Shown here piece by piece: positions 42,382 to 51,537 of a stretch of 64,000 bases of DNA. How positions within the stretch are numbered: the stretch's first letter is position 1; every line of letters begins with the position of its first letter. Position numbers and translations under genes: made by a program. The notes beneath the pieces were generated by a model, which ran no database searches, was not told the DNA's origin, and worked only from the letters and a program-made list of their open reading frames with translations. The stretch lies in contig CAWHMD010000008.1 in assembly GCA_963830385.1 (NCBI GenBank), positions 310,001 through 374,000 of the forward strand, in the 5' to 3' direction. This DNA is from Bog-532 sp963830385 (GTDB lineage: Bacteria; Actinomycetota; Actinomycetes; Streptosporangiales; Streptosporangiaceae).

Positions 42382-44744
42382 CCGCTCGGCGGGGTGGCGA
42401 CCAGCCGGTCCGGGTCGCTTTCGTCCAGGGTCCAGCGCTGGCCGTTGACGGCGACCTGGCGGGGCGGCTCCTGGCCGGTGGCCCGCGGCCATTCGGCCCG
42501 GGTGAGCGGGGCCGGCCCGGTCACGGTCAGCTCGGCCGCACCGCCGGAGACGGTCAGCGCGATCCGGGTCTCGCCCCGGTCTTCGTGGACGGTGGTGGTG
42601 CCGCCGGTCCCGCCCCAGACCTCCAGGGCCAGCGTGGCCGGGTCGGCGGCGGCCGACACCGGCTGGCCCGCGTCGACCGGCAGCAGCGTGCCGAGCCGGA
42701 CGAACAGCGGGGCCTGCTCGGGCGGCCGGGTCAGCCGCAGCCACCGGCCGCCCTCGTGCCGGGCCCGGGTCGCGTAGTCGATCCAGGTCCCGGCGGGCAG
42801 GTAGACGTCCTGCTCCCCGTCGGCCGCGGTGACCGGCGCGACCAGCAGGTCGTCACCGATCAGGTACTGGCCGTCGGCGTCACGGGCGGCCCGGTCGCCC
42901 GGGCAGGCCGCGATCATCGGGCGCAACCAGGTGCGGTGCCGGGTGGCCGCCGCGGCCGCGACCGAGTAGAGGTAGGGGAGCAGCCGGTAGCGGGTGGCCA
43001 CGATCTGCCTGGTGACCGGGTACACCCCCGCATCCTGGTCCCAGGGCAGCCGGCTGGTGTTGCCGTGGTACCGGTTCAGCGGCGACAGCGCCCCGAACCA
43101 GGCCCAGCGCAGGTACAGGTCGGCGGGCGGAGTGCCGTAGAAGCCGCCCACGTCGTGGCTCCAGAACGTCCCGCCGCTGATCGCGTAGGACAGGCCGCCG
43201 CGCAGCGTGCTGCCCATCCCGCCGTAGGTCGAGGCCGGGTCGCCGCCCCACTGGGCGGCGTGCCGCTGCCCGCCCAGGTAGGACGAGCGGCCCCAGACCA
43301 GCCGGTAGCCGTGCACCTGCTCGGTCACGGCGGCCGCCGCGTCGTTGTACAGCAGCGTGTAGACGTTGTGCAGGTCCCGGCCGGACAGACCGTTCCAGGC
43401 GACCGTGCCGGGCGGCACCGCCTCGGCGAAGTCGGTCTTGAGGACCGCCACCCCGTCCTCCAGCAGCCCGGCCAGGTGGCCCTGCCACCAGCGCACGGCG
43501 GCCGGGTTGGTGAAGTCGACGATGGCCATGGCCGGCAGCCCCCGGTCATCGCCCCAGACCAGGCCGGTCCAGGTCGAGCCGTCCGGCCGCCGCAGGAAGT
43601 AGCCGGCCTGGCTGGCCTCGGCGAAACGCGGGCTGCCGGCGCTGATGTAGGGGTTGATCCACAGGCACAGGCGGAATCCCAGGTCGCGCAGTTCGGCGGT
43701 CAGCGCCCGCGGGTCGGGGAAGGTGTCACGGTCCCAGGCCAGGTCGGACCAGCAGCCCGGCCGCTGCCAGAACGGGTCCACGTGCAGCACGTCGGCCGGG
43801 AAGCCCTCCCGCCGCATCTGGCGGGCGCGCTCCAGCAGCGACTGCTGGGTGTCGGGCTGGAAGCTGGACGAGACCCAGGTGCCGAACGCCCAGCGCGGCG
43901 GTACCGGTACCGGGCCGGTCAGCGCCCGCAGCGTCGCGTGCGCGTCCTCCGGCCCGGGCGCCCGCAGCACGTAGAACTCCAGCACCTCGTCGGGAACGAC
44001 CACCGAGATGGTCGAATGCGAGGTGGCGGCCAGGTCGATCTCGGCCGGGGCGCCGCTGTTGACCAAAAGCCCGTACCCCCGGGTGGACCAGAAGTACGGC
44101 ACCGCCTTGTAGACGTTGGGGCCGCTGACCCCGAGCGCGTCCTCGATCCAGGCCACCGGCCGGGTGCCGCGCTGCCCGAACGTCCCGAACCGCTCGCCCA
44201 GCCCGTAGAACTGCTCGTCCGGCCGGGCCTCGAAGCTGACGTGGTAGGCCACCTCGCCGTCGGCCAGCGCGGTGCCGCCGAACGGCAGCGACCACGGCCG
44301 CCCGCCCACGTCCACGTCCTCGTGCTGCTGGGCCAGCAGCACGCGGCCGCCGCCGTCCTCGAACCGCAGCGACCACGGGTCGGGGGAGACCACCGCGACC
44401 AGGTCGCCGGCGTTGATCCGCACCTCACCGGCGGGAAGGTCCGCCGTCTGCTCGGCCGGGTGGCCGCCCGGGTCCCGCACCAGCGGCAGCGCCGCCTCCG
44501 AGTGGGGCCGTTGCGACCCGTCCCGGCTCAGGCTGACCCGGACCACTCCGGCCGTCACCGCGGCTACCCGGACGGTCAGCGGTTCGCCGTCGCTGGCGGT
44601 ACCGGTGAACGTGACCCGCCCCGGCCCGGCCGACACGGCCCGCGCCGCGGTGAGCGCGGCCGGCGGGCCGGGGGGATCAGCCGCCGCCGCGGGCAGGTCA
44701 CCGACCTGCTGGTGACGCCGGACCAGTGACTGCAGTGGCAGCAC
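42330..44744 (-). CDS. Glycoside hydrolase family 31 (alpha-xylosidase/alpha-glucosidase)
   Basis: 804 residues. GH31 barrel with nucleophile Asp (~437) in VLKTDFAEAVP and acid/base Asp (~500) in QWGGDPASTYGGM, preceded by WGRSSYLGGQRHAAQ. The nucleophile context resembles YicI-type alpha-xylosidases (KTDFGE). N-terminal beta-sandwich and C-terminal beta domains are present; no signal peptide, so cytoplasmic. Upstream of it in the same direction is an aldo/keto reductase, suggesting a small sugar-use unit. Confidence 0.9.
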   Translation of the reverse strand: MLPLQSLVRRHQQVGDLPAAAADPPGPPAALTAARAVSAGPGRVTFTGTASDGEPLTVRVAAVTAGVVRVSLSRDGSQRPHSEAALPLVRDPGGHPAEQTADLPAGEVRINAGDLVAVVSPDPWSLRFEDGGGRVLLAQQHEDVDVGGRPWSLPFGGTALADGEVAYHVSFEARPDEQFYGLGERFGTFGQRGTRPVAWIEDALGVSGPNVYKAVPYFWSTRGYGLLVNSGAPAEIDLAATSHSTISVVVPDEVLEFYVLRAPGPEDAHATLRALTGPVPVPPRWAFGTWVSSSFQPDTQQSLLERARQMRREGFPADVLHVDPFWQRPGCWSDLAWDRDTFPDPRALTAELRDLGFRLCLWINPYISAGSPRFAEASQAGYFLRRPDGSTWTGLVWGDDRGLPAMAIVDFTNPAAVRWWQGHLAGLLEDGVAVLKTDFAEAVPPGTVAWNGLSGRDLHNVYTLLYNDAAAAVTEQVHGYRLVWGRSSYLGGQRHAAQWGGDPASTYGGMGSTLRGGLSYAISGGTFWSHDVGGFYGTPPADLYLRWAWFGALSPLNRYHGNTSRLPWDQDAGVYPVTRQIVATRYRLLPYLYSVAAAAATRHRTWLRPMIAACPGDRAARDADGQYLIGDDLLVAPVTAADGEQDVYLPAGTWIDYATRARHEGGRWLRLTRPPEQAPLFVRLGTLLPVDAGQPVSAAADPATLALEVWGGTGGTTTVHEDRGETRIALTVSGGAAELTVTGPAPLTRAEWPRATGQEPPRQVAVNGQRWTLDESDPDRLVATPPSGQKNPNRITLARPASRQ

Positions 44745-44761
44745 GTTGCCCCCCGGTGAGG

Positions 44762-45757
44762 TCAGTCGCTTCCGTTAGAGGAATACCACGGGCTGAAGAT
44801 CGCCCCGATCTCGGACCGGTCGTCCTCGGTGAGATCCAGGGCCAGCGCCTCGCGCACCGCCTGCCATTGTGCCGGTTTGCTGGGCGACACGATCGGCGCC
44901 GTGACCAGCGGGTGCGCCCGTAGCCAGGCCAGCGCCGCCCCGGACACGCTCACGTGATGGCGGCGGGCCACGTCGCGCAGGCGGGCCACCCGGGCCAGGC
45001 TGGCCTCGGTGTACATGCCCGGGTAGTAGCGGTCGCCCGCCACCTCGATCCGGCTGCCCGGCGCGGGCGCCCGCCCGTCGAGATACCGGCCGGACAGCAC
45101 TCCGCCCGCCAGCGGCGAGAACGGCGTGTAGCCGAGCCCCTCGCCCGCCAGCAGGGGCAGCAGATCCCGCTCGTCGTCTCGGGCCAGCAGGCTCAGCTGA
45201 TTCTGGACCCAGCCCGGCCGGTCCAGCCCGGCCCGGTCGGTGGCGGCCAGGACCTGTTCCAGCTGGGCTGCGCTGACGTTGCACACCCCATAGGCGCGAA
45301 TCTTTCCGTCGGCCCTGGCCTGGGTGAATGCCGCGGCAGTCTGCTCGACCGGGGTGCCCGGATCCGGGGCGTGGGACAGGTAGAGGTCCACCCGGCCAAG
45401 CCGGTCGATGCTCTGGGTCAGCTGGCGCGCGATGTGGGCGGCGGAGAGGTCCACGCCCACACTGCCGTCGGGCCGGATGGCGTTGCCGACCTTGGTGGCG
45501 ACCAGGGTGCCGGTAACCTGGCGTTCGGCCAGCCAGCGGCCTACGGTCCGCTCGCTCTCCCCACCCCCGTAGGCGTCGGCGGTGTCGATGACCGTGATGC
45601 CGAGGTCGCGGGCCTCATCCAGGCGGCCCAAGCCCTCCTCGGGACTGAGGCCGTGGGCCCGGGTGGCCGGCGACGATCCGATCCCGCCGATCGCCCCGGC
45701 GCCGAAGATGAACTCGCTGACTGCTATGCCGGTGCGACCGAGCGGGCGGCTGTCCAC
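44762..45757 (-). CDS. Aldo/keto reductase
   Basis: 331 residues. RPLGRTGIAVSEFIFGAGAI, the catalytic Asp-Tyr in VIDTADAYGGGESE, Lys in VATKVGNA and His in YLSHAPDP make the AKR tetrad; the NADPH-binding end is IVSPSKPAQWQAVREAL. It reduces sugar or other carbonyls. GTG 45757. Cotranscription with the GH31 gene (17-base gap) is likely. Confidence 0.9.
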   Translation of the reverse strand: MDSRPLGRTGIAVSEFIFGAGAIGGIGSSPATRAHGLSPEEGLGRLDEARDLGITVIDTADAYGGGESERTVGRWLAERQVTGTLVATKVGNAIRPDGSVGVDLSAAHIARQLTQSIDRLGRVDLYLSHAPDPGTPVEQTAAAFTQARADGKIRAYGVCNVSAAQLEQVLAATDRAGLDRPGWVQNQLSLLARDDERDLLPLLAGEGLGYTPFSPLAGGVLSGRYLDGRAPAPGSRIEVAGDRYYPGMYTEASLARVARLRDVARRHHVSVSGAALAWLRAHPLVTAPIVSPSKPAQWQAVREALALDLTEDDRSEIGAIFSPWYSSNGSD

Positions 45758-45789
45758 CCAGGCACGCTAGCCCGCCGCGCCCCCGGCCT

Positions 45790-46284
45790 TCAAGCGAGGC
45801 AGGCGCCGGCCGCGCGGACGTCGGTGACCTCGGCCCACACCTCGCGCTGGCCGAGCGCGCGGGCCACCGCGATGCGGTGGTGCCCGTCGTTGACGAAGTA
45901 GTGGTCACCGCACCGGTACAGCTCGACCGGATCGCTGCCGTCGCCGCGCCGAACCCCGGCCGCGATCCGCTCGAAGCGAGCCCGCGGCAACTGGGACGTG
46001 GGCCGGAACGAGGCGTCGAAGTGCAGGGACGGCTCGACCGAGCCGACGATCTGCCCGATCGGCACCAGGGCGCGGCGATCGCCGCGGCTCAGGCCCCCGT
46101 TGCGGCGGGCCAGGCAACCGAGCGCGCCAGCCCCCGCCGACCCGGCGATCGCCACCTCGCCCAGGACTGCCAGGCGGGTGACCGGCCGTCCCCGCAGCCA
46201 GCGCGCCAGCCGAGCCCAGTTCGCTCTCCGGTGAGCGCGTTCAAAGTCGTCCCGGGCGTCCGCCTGGGGAAACCCCGTCTCCAT
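45790..46284 (-). CDS. ParB-like domain protein
   Basis: 164 residues. The C-terminal YFVNDGHHRIAVARALGQRE resembles the ParB/Srx fold motif (NDGHHRxxVA). The N-terminal half has a WARLARWLRG helix and a hydrophobic piece. Not a chromosomal partition ParB: no HTH or dimerisation domain. Seen as an orphan gene in many actinomycetes; nuclease or CTPase activity is untested. RBS GAGGGACG. Confidence 0.7.
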   Translation of the reverse strand: METGFPQADARDDFERAHRRANWARLARWLRGRPVTRLAVLGEVAIAGSAGAGALGCLARRNGGLSRGDRRALVPIGQIVGSVEPSLHFDASFRPTSQLPRARFERIAAGVRRGDGSDPVELYRCGDHYFVNDGHHRIAVARALGQREVWAEVTDVRAAGACLA

Positions 46285-46360
46285 GGCCTCGTCCCTCCGC
46301 GATCCGGCCTCTGTGCCCCGGCGCCCCCATGTCCCACGCCAGGTACTCTCAGCAAACAAG

Positions 46361-46392
46361 TATACTAACGGTTTACGACATTAAAACCGTTA
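46361..46392 (+). promoter_or_regulatory. Promoter -10 box with overlapping palindromic operator
   Basis: TATACT (46361-46366) matches a -10 hexamer. It runs directly into the perfect inverted repeat TAACGGTTT-N9-AAACCGTTA (46366-46374, 46384-46392), 20 bases before the CGNR gene start; probably autoregulatory. Confidence 0.6.
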
Positions 46393-46411
46393 ATAACGAA
46401 GGCTGGTGGCG

Positions 46412-46984
46412 ATGGCCATCGTCAGGTGGAGCTGGCTCGGCGATCCGCTGGCCATCGACCTGGTCAACACCGTGCGCCGCCGGGGCTGGCAGTTCACCGA
46501 GCTCATCAAGTCCCCGGATGACCTGCGGGAATGGCTCGACCGTGAACAGGGCCGGGTCGGCGTCCCGGGCGAAGTCGACGATGACCTGGTCGCCCGGTTT
46601 CTGGCCTTGCGTGACCACGCCCTGGATCTGCTGCGGGCCGCCGCCGCCGGTCAGCCATGGCCGCCCGAGGCGATCGCGGTCGTGAATTCCCTGGTCCTGG
46701 CCGCCCCCTCCACGCGCCTGCTCACCGGTGAGCCCGGGGGTTACCGGACCCAGCCGGTGACCGGGGCCGGTCCGGCCGGCCGCCTGCTCGGCGATCTGGC
46801 CGCGGCCGTGGTTGACCTGCTCACCGGCCCGGATGCGGCCGGGCTGACCCTGTGCGACGCGCCCGGGTGCGGGCACCTGTACCTACGGCATCGCCCCAAC
46901 CAGCAGTGGTGCAACCCGCGCTGCGGCACCCGGGCCCGCACCGACCGCCACGGCGCCCAGCCGGCTGGGCACGGTCGCAGTTAG
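46412..46984 (+). CDS. CGNR zinc-finger transcriptional regulator (ABATE-type)
   Basis: 190 residues. The N-terminal ABATE domain starts WSWLGDPLAIDLVNTV; the C-terminal zinc finger CDAPGCGHLYLRHRPNQQWC, then NPRCGTRAR, is a variant of CGNR (Cys-Gly-Thr-Arg at the signature position). Putative stress-responsive DNA-binding protein. ATG 46412 is chosen; GTG 46406 is two codons upstream. Convergent with the carboxylesterase, with stops overlapping by four bases. Confidence 0.85.
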   Translation: MAIVRWSWLGDPLAIDLVNTVRRRGWQFTELIKSPDDLREWLDREQGRVGVPGEVDDDLVARFLALRDHALDLLRAAAAGQPWPPEAIAVVNSLVLAAPSTRLLTGEPGGYRTQPVTGAGPAGRLLGDLAAAVVDLLTGPDAAGLTLCDAPGCGHLYLRHRPNQQWCNPRCGTRARTDRHGAQPAGHGRS

Positions 46985-48606
46985 CCCGCGGCGGCCCAGA
47001 ACGAGCAGTGGTGCTGGGCCGCGAAATCGGTCTCGTTCTGCGGCTTGGGCGGCACCAGCTCGCGCCACACCGGCCGCGAGGAGGTGAACCGGGGCCAGCC
47101 GCCGGCCGGGGTGCCGAACTTGGCCAGGCTGGTCCAGTATCCCTTCATGGTGGCGGCCAGGCGCTGCTGGCTCGCGGACAGGCCAGCCGGGAAGGCCACG
47201 GCGTTCAGCGCGAACAGGTACTGGATCTCCGAGGCGTGCGCCGATCCGTAGGGGAAGCCTTCGGGCGGCAGGTACAGCTCGGGCGCGTTCTCGTCGGCGA
47301 ACTCGTAGGCGTACGTCGGCACGTACTTGGCCAGCGAACCCTCCGCGGTCAGGGCGTTACAGGCGAAGATCGCGTCGGTGCCGACCGCGCCGAGCGCCTC
47401 CGCCGGGCTGGCGTAGGCGGTCAGCGGGTACTGGGCCGCGATCGCGGCCGCCACGGTGGCGGACACGCCCAGGGTGCCGGCGATCATGGACTGGTAGTTG
47501 GCGGCGGTGACGGCCGGGCCGCCCTCGGCCTGAGCCAGCCCGACGAACAGCCGCCACTCGTCCCGGTTGGTGCCGATGATGACCGGCACGTGGTTGAACT
47601 GGCCGCTGCTGAGCGCGGTCCCGATCGACTGCGGCAGCACGCCCGGGTCCAGGTTGGGTTCGTAACCGCCCGTGCCCGCGTTCTGGTTGGCCAGGAGCGT
47701 GGCCACCGGCACGCTGCGCAGGCAGGCGGCGGTGTTGCTGGCGCAGCCGACCTTGGCCGCGAACGCCGCCCCGGCCGATTCGGCGCTGGACAGCGAGGCC
47801 TGGGTCAGCGCGTAGGTGCCACTCTCCACGATCGCGTGCTGGAACAGCCCGCGGGCGCCCGGCGAGACCAGCTGCGACAGCGTGGACAGGCCGCCCGCAG
47901 ACTCGCCGAACACGGTCACGTTGCCCGGGTTGCCGCCGAATCCGCGGATGTTGCGCTGCACCCAGCGCAGCGCGGCCTGCTGGTCCAGCAGCCCGTAGTC
48001 ACCCGACGGCCCGCCCGGGGTGCTGGCCAGCGAGCTGTCGGCCAGGAAACCGAGCGCACCGAGCCGGTAGTTGATCGTGACCACGACCACGCCGTCGCGG
48101 ACCAGGGCGGCCGGGTTGTAGTCGTCGCTCTCCCCGGTGACCAGCGCGCCGCCGTGGATCCAGACCATCACCGGCCGGTTACGAAGGTCCGCCCCGGCCC
48201 CTTGGCCGGCGGGCGCGTAGACGTTCAGGTAGAGGCAGTCTTCGGAGGTGCTGGCCACCCCGAACGGCGTCCCGGCCTGGGGGCAGTGCGGCGCGAAGCT
48301 GGTCGCGGCCCGGACCCCGGACCACCGGGCGGCGGGCTGGGGCGGCTGCCAGCGCAGGCTCCCGACTGGCGGTGCCGCATACGGGATGCCGAGGAATTCG
48401 CGGGTGCCCGCCGCCGTGGTGCCGCGCAGCAGGCCGCCGGCGGTCGCCACCACCGGGCTGCCCGAGCCCGCGCCGGTGCCGGCGGTAGCCCCGCCGGCCA
48501 CTGTTGCGGTTGCGGCGAGGGCGACGGCCGCCGTCCCGGCGGCCAGGCACAGCCGCAGGTGCTTCCGCCAGCCAGTAACGAGGGTGCCAGTGCTGAAGAC
48601 GCGCAT
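46981..48606 (-). CDS. Secreted type B carboxylesterase
   Basis: 541 residues. Signal peptide: basic WRKHLRLCLAAGTAAVALAA, then Ala/Gly-rich cleavage region. Alpha/beta hydrolase with oxyanion motif VMVWIHGGALVTG, nucleophile Ser in VFGESAGGLS, Glu in GTNRDEW and His in YGSAHASEIQY; EDCLYLNVYAP is the family N-terminal motif. Hydrolyses esters outside the cell. ATG 48606 has GGAG eight bases upstream. Divergent from the acyl-CoA synthetase. Confidence 0.92.
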   Translation of the reverse strand: MRVFSTGTLVTGWRKHLRLCLAAGTAAVALAATATVAGGATAGTGAGSGSPVVATAGGLLRGTTAAGTREFLGIPYAAPPVGSLRWQPPQPAARWSGVRAATSFAPHCPQAGTPFGVASTSEDCLYLNVYAPAGQGAGADLRNRPVMVWIHGGALVTGESDDYNPAALVRDGVVVVTINYRLGALGFLADSSLASTPGGPSGDYGLLDQQAALRWVQRNIRGFGGNPGNVTVFGESAGGLSTLSQLVSPGARGLFQHAIVESGTYALTQASLSSAESAGAAFAAKVGCASNTAACLRSVPVATLLANQNAGTGGYEPNLDPGVLPQSIGTALSSGQFNHVPVIIGTNRDEWRLFVGLAQAEGGPAVTAANYQSMIAGTLGVSATVAAAIAAQYPLTAYASPAEALGAVGTDAIFACNALTAEGSLAKYVPTYAYEFADENAPELYLPPEGFPYGSAHASEIQYLFALNAVAFPAGLSASQQRLAATMKGYWTSLAKFGTPAGGWPRFTSSRPVWRELVPPKPQNETDFAAQHHCSFWAAAG

Positions 48607-48663
48607 CGAACCACTCCGTTCGAGGGCGGGTGTTCCCGCCCCCGACTCTAAAAGAACCAGCGT

Positions 48664-48764
48664 GTACTTTAAAGACTTCTGTGCGGATTTGATAGGGAAA
48701 CTCCGCAGACTCGTGATCCACGGACCCGGTAGGACGTTTTCAAAAAAACGATGCCGTACTTTAA
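48664..48764. promoter_or_regulatory. Repeated GTACTTTAA motifs in esterase/ligase divergent region
   Basis: GTACTTTAAAGACTTC (48664) and GTACTTTAAGGAAGTC (48756), 92 bp apart, plus a CGTTTT/AAAACG dyad at 48735-48750. The whole 227-base spacer between divergent genes is AT-richer than the flanks. Likely binding sites for one regulator. Confidence 0.5.
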
Positions 48765-48833
48765 GGAAGTCAGCAGCAAGATGGGGCACGATCGGGCCAA
48801 GGCATCGAGGCCAGCGGAGCATGGAGGGCAAGC

Positions 48834-50531
48834 ATGGCGAGGCGCGACGGCGAGCGGATCACCAGCACGATGCAGGACGACTACCCGCTCACCATCACCA
48901 CGATCCTGAATCACGGGTCCCGGGTCTACGGCCAGAGCGAGTGCGTGACCTGGCAGGGTGACCACGCCCGGCACACCAGCTACCGGCAGATCGAGGCCAA
49001 CGCCCGCCGCCTGGCCCAGGCCCTGACCAAGCTCGGCGTGCGCGACGGCGAGCCGGTCGCCACGTTCTGCTGGAACAACCAGGAACACCTGGAGGCCTAC
49101 TACGCGATCCCGTGCATGGGCGCGGTCGTGCACACGCTGAACATCCGGCTGCCCGCCCACCAGCTCCTGCACATCGTCAACGATGCCGCGGACAAGATCA
49201 TGATCGTGGACGGGAGCCTGCTGCCGCTGCTGGCTCCGGTCGTGGCCGAGATGCCTTCGGTCGAGGCGTTCATCGTCATCGGTGACGGCGACGCCTCGGT
49301 GCTGGGAGACCGGCCGGTGCACCGCTATGCCGACCTGCTGGCCGCCGAGGACGGCGCCTACACCTGGCCCGAGCTGGACGAGAAGTCCGCCGCCGCGATG
49401 TGCTACACCAGCGGCACCACCGGCGACCCGCGCGGAGTGGTGTACTCCCACCGGTCCACGTTCCTGCACGCCCTGGCCACGCTGACCAACGCCTGCGTCG
49501 GGTCCACCGAGGCCGACCGGCAGCTCACGATCGTGCCGATGTTCCACGTCAACGCCTGGGGCATCCCGTTCGCCGCGTTCCTGTCCGGCACGACCATGCA
49601 CATGCCGGACCGGTACATGACCCCGGCCGCGCTGGTCGACTTCATCGAGGCCGAGCGGTCCACCCTGGCTTCGGCCGTGCCGACCATCTGGGGCGGGATC
49701 CTGCAGGTCGGCGCCCAGCGCGAGATCGACCTGTCCTCGATCCGGATGGGCACCTCGGGCGGGGCGGCGATGCCGCGCTCGCTGATGGAGACGTTCGGCA
49801 AGCAGTACGGCCTGACCCTCATCCAGGGCTGGGGGATGACCGAGACCTCCCCGGTGGGCGGGCTGGCCCGGCCGCCCGCCGAGGTGGAGGAGGGCACCGC
49901 CGAGGACATGGACTACCGGATGAAGTCCGGGCGGCTGCTGGCCGGGGTGCAGATGCGCATCGTCGACGACGAGGGCCGCGCGCTGCCCTGGGACGGCGAG
50001 TCGACCGGCGAGATCGAGGTCCGGGGGCCGTGGATCACCGGCAGCTACTTCGGCCTGGACGCGCCGGAGAAGTTCCACGACGGGTGGCTGCGCACCGGCG
50101 ACATCGGGACGATGGACGACCGCGGCTACTTCCAGATCTCCGACCGGCTCAAGGACGTGATCAAGTCGGGCGGCGAGTGGATCTCCTCCGTTGAGCTGGA
50201 GAACCTGCTGGCGGGCAGCCCCGACGTGGCGGAGGCGGCGGTCGTCGGCATCCCCGACGACAAGTGGACCGAGCGGCCCCTCGCCTGCGTGGTGCTGGCC
50301 AGCCCCGAGGGCGCCGGGCCGGATGACAGTGCTAGCCAGGCTAAGACCAAAGAAGAGATAGCAGCGACCCTGGCCGCGTTCCTGGACGGCAAGGTGGCCC
50401 GCTGGCAGGTACCGGAGAACTGGGTCTTCATCGACGAGGTGCCCAAGACGACCGTCGGCAAGTTCGACAAGAAGGTGCTGCGCGGCCGGTACCAGGCCGG
50501 CGAACTCGACGTGCTGCGCATCAGGGACTGA
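48834..50531 (+). CDS. Long-chain fatty-acyl-CoA synthetase
   Basis: 565 residues, full length. P-loop CYTSGTTGDPRGVVYSHRS, GWGMTETSPVGG, WLRTGDIGTMDDRGYFQISD, RLKDVIKSGGEWISSVELE and the catalytic Lys in PKTTVGKFDKKVLRGR. The GEWISSVELE hinge and overall order are those of the FadD/medium-to-long-chain group. Cytoplasmic activation of fatty acids. ATG 48834 has GGAGGG upstream. Divergent from a secreted esterase, which could supply the acids. Confidence 0.92.
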   Translation: MARRDGERITSTMQDDYPLTITTILNHGSRVYGQSECVTWQGDHARHTSYRQIEANARRLAQALTKLGVRDGEPVATFCWNNQEHLEAYYAIPCMGAVVHTLNIRLPAHQLLHIVNDAADKIMIVDGSLLPLLAPVVAEMPSVEAFIVIGDGDASVLGDRPVHRYADLLAAEDGAYTWPELDEKSAAAMCYTSGTTGDPRGVVYSHRSTFLHALATLTNACVGSTEADRQLTIVPMFHVNAWGIPFAAFLSGTTMHMPDRYMTPAALVDFIEAERSTLASAVPTIWGGILQVGAQREIDLSSIRMGTSGGAAMPRSLMETFGKQYGLTLIQGWGMTETSPVGGLARPPAEVEEGTAEDMDYRMKSGRLLAGVQMRIVDDEGRALPWDGESTGEIEVRGPWITGSYFGLDAPEKFHDGWLRTGDIGTMDDRGYFQISDRLKDVIKSGGEWISSVELENLLAGSPDVAEAAVVGIPDDKWTERPLACVVLASPEGAGPDDSASQAKTKEEIAATLAAFLDGKVARWQVPENWVFIDEVPKTTVGKFDKKVLRGRYQAGELDVLRIRD

Positions 50532-50564
50532 CCCGGCAGCGGCCGGGACCGGCACAATACTGGG

Positions 50565-51077
50565 GTGAGACGGCGACTGATCCGGCGCGTGGGCGCGCTG
50601 CTGATCGCGGCGGCGATCGTCGTCCTGATCGTCTACGACGTGGTGGCCGGCCGCGGCTTCTCCGCCTGGTGGGCCGGGCACGCGATCACCACGTCGCTGG
50701 TGTCCGACCTGCTCATCGTGGGTGCGACCGCGCTGATCTTCGACGAGGTGCAGTCCTACCGGCAGCGCAAGGACCGGTCCCTGTCGGTGGCCTCGCCCAG
50801 CCTGTTCGACGACCCGGACGCCCGGGACTTCCTGCTCAAGCTGGACCGGCTGATGGCGGCGCTGTTCGCCACCGCCAGCGGTCACGGGGACCGCTCGGAC
50901 GGGATGGGCCAGACGGTCGGCCTGACCAACCGGATGAACGACGTGGACTCCTCGTTCGAACCGCTGGTGGCCCGGTTCCCGCCCGGTTACCAGAAGCGGG
51001 TCCGGCGTGTCGACGACGACATCGCCGCCGACGACTCCGGTGCCGCCACCGACGACGACTCCGGGCGCGGGCGCTAG
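50565..51077 (+). CDS. Small membrane protein, unknown
   Basis: 170 residues. TM ~10-30 (LLIAAAIVVLIVYDVVAG) and ~40-60 (TTSLVSDLLIVGATALIF), then a soluble helical part with basic QSYRQRKDRS and an Asp-rich tail. Starts GTG 50565, 34 bases after the synthetase. No recognised family; the SnoaL-like gene converges on it with a four-base stop overlap. Confidence 0.6.
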   Translation: MRRRLIRRVGALLIAAAIVVLIVYDVVAGRGFSAWWAGHAITTSLVSDLLIVGATALIFDEVQSYRQRKDRSLSVASPSLFDDPDARDFLLKLDRLMAALFATASGHGDRSDGMGQTVGLTNRMNDVDSSFEPLVARFPPGYQKRVRRVDDDIAADDSGAATDDDSGRGR

Positions 51078-51430
51078 GCGTCCGGGACCTTGTCGAGGAA
51101 GCCGAACACGGCGGTGAGCTGGCCGTCCGGCCCGGCCAGGGCGACATCCGAGCCGACCACGACCGGCTCCGCGCCGGCGGGCGCCAGGTTCCAGCTGAAC
51201 CGGGCCTGCCGGTGGTGCGCGTCCACCGGGCCGGCCAGCGTGAACACGAACCCCGGAAACTGGCCCTGGACCGCGGCGATGGTCGCCTCGATCGCGTCCC
51301 GGCCGTCGGCCTCGGCCATCGGGTCGGTGTAGGTGGCGTCCGGCGCCCAGACCTGGTCGATCAGCTTCCGCCGGGCGGCCGGGTCGGTCTCGTTCCAGCA
51401 GTCCAGGTAGCGCTCGATGATGTCCTGCAT
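51074..51430 (-). CDS. SnoaL/NTF2-like protein
   Basis: 118 residues, one cone-shaped NTF2-like domain: IIERYLDCWNETDPAARRKL, WAPDATYTDPMAEADGRDAI. Family members are polyketide cyclases, isomerases or ligand-binding proteins; nothing nearby fixes the role. RBS GGAGGAG. Divergent from the D-amino-acid-oxidase-like gene, with a perfect palindrome between. Confidence 0.85.
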   Translation of the reverse strand: MQDIIERYLDCWNETDPAARRKLIDQVWAPDATYTDPMAEADGRDAIEATIAAVQGQFPGFVFTLAGPVDAHHRQARFSWNLAPAGAEPVVVGSDVALAGPDGQLTAVFGFLDKVPDA

Positions 51431-51503
51431 GGTTTCTCCTCCGGGGTGTCTTCGCTGTGCGGGTCTGCTGCGCTCATCCTCGGCGCAGTCCCGCCCCGGG
51501 GCG

Positions 51504-51520
51504 ATTACCTGCCAGGTAAT
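51504..51520. promoter_or_regulatory. Perfect 17-bp palindrome (operator candidate)
   Basis: ATTACCTG-C-CAGGTAAT, fully symmetric, in the 107-base spacer between divergent genes starting at 51430 and 51538. AT-rich arms in a GC-rich genome make it a probable repressor site. No regulator gene is adjacent. Confidence 0.65.
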
Positions 51521-51537
51521 TGGGAGACGATGGCTTC

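Noticed and set aside
42027..44729. 900-residue plus-strand open frame over the GH31 gene
   Set aside because: GC-driven shadow; the minus strand carries catalytic GH31 motifs along the whole length.
45790..46284. ParB-like gene as part of a chromosome or plasmid partition system
   Set aside because: No ParA, no HTH and no parS-like repeats; only the ParB/Srx motif is present.
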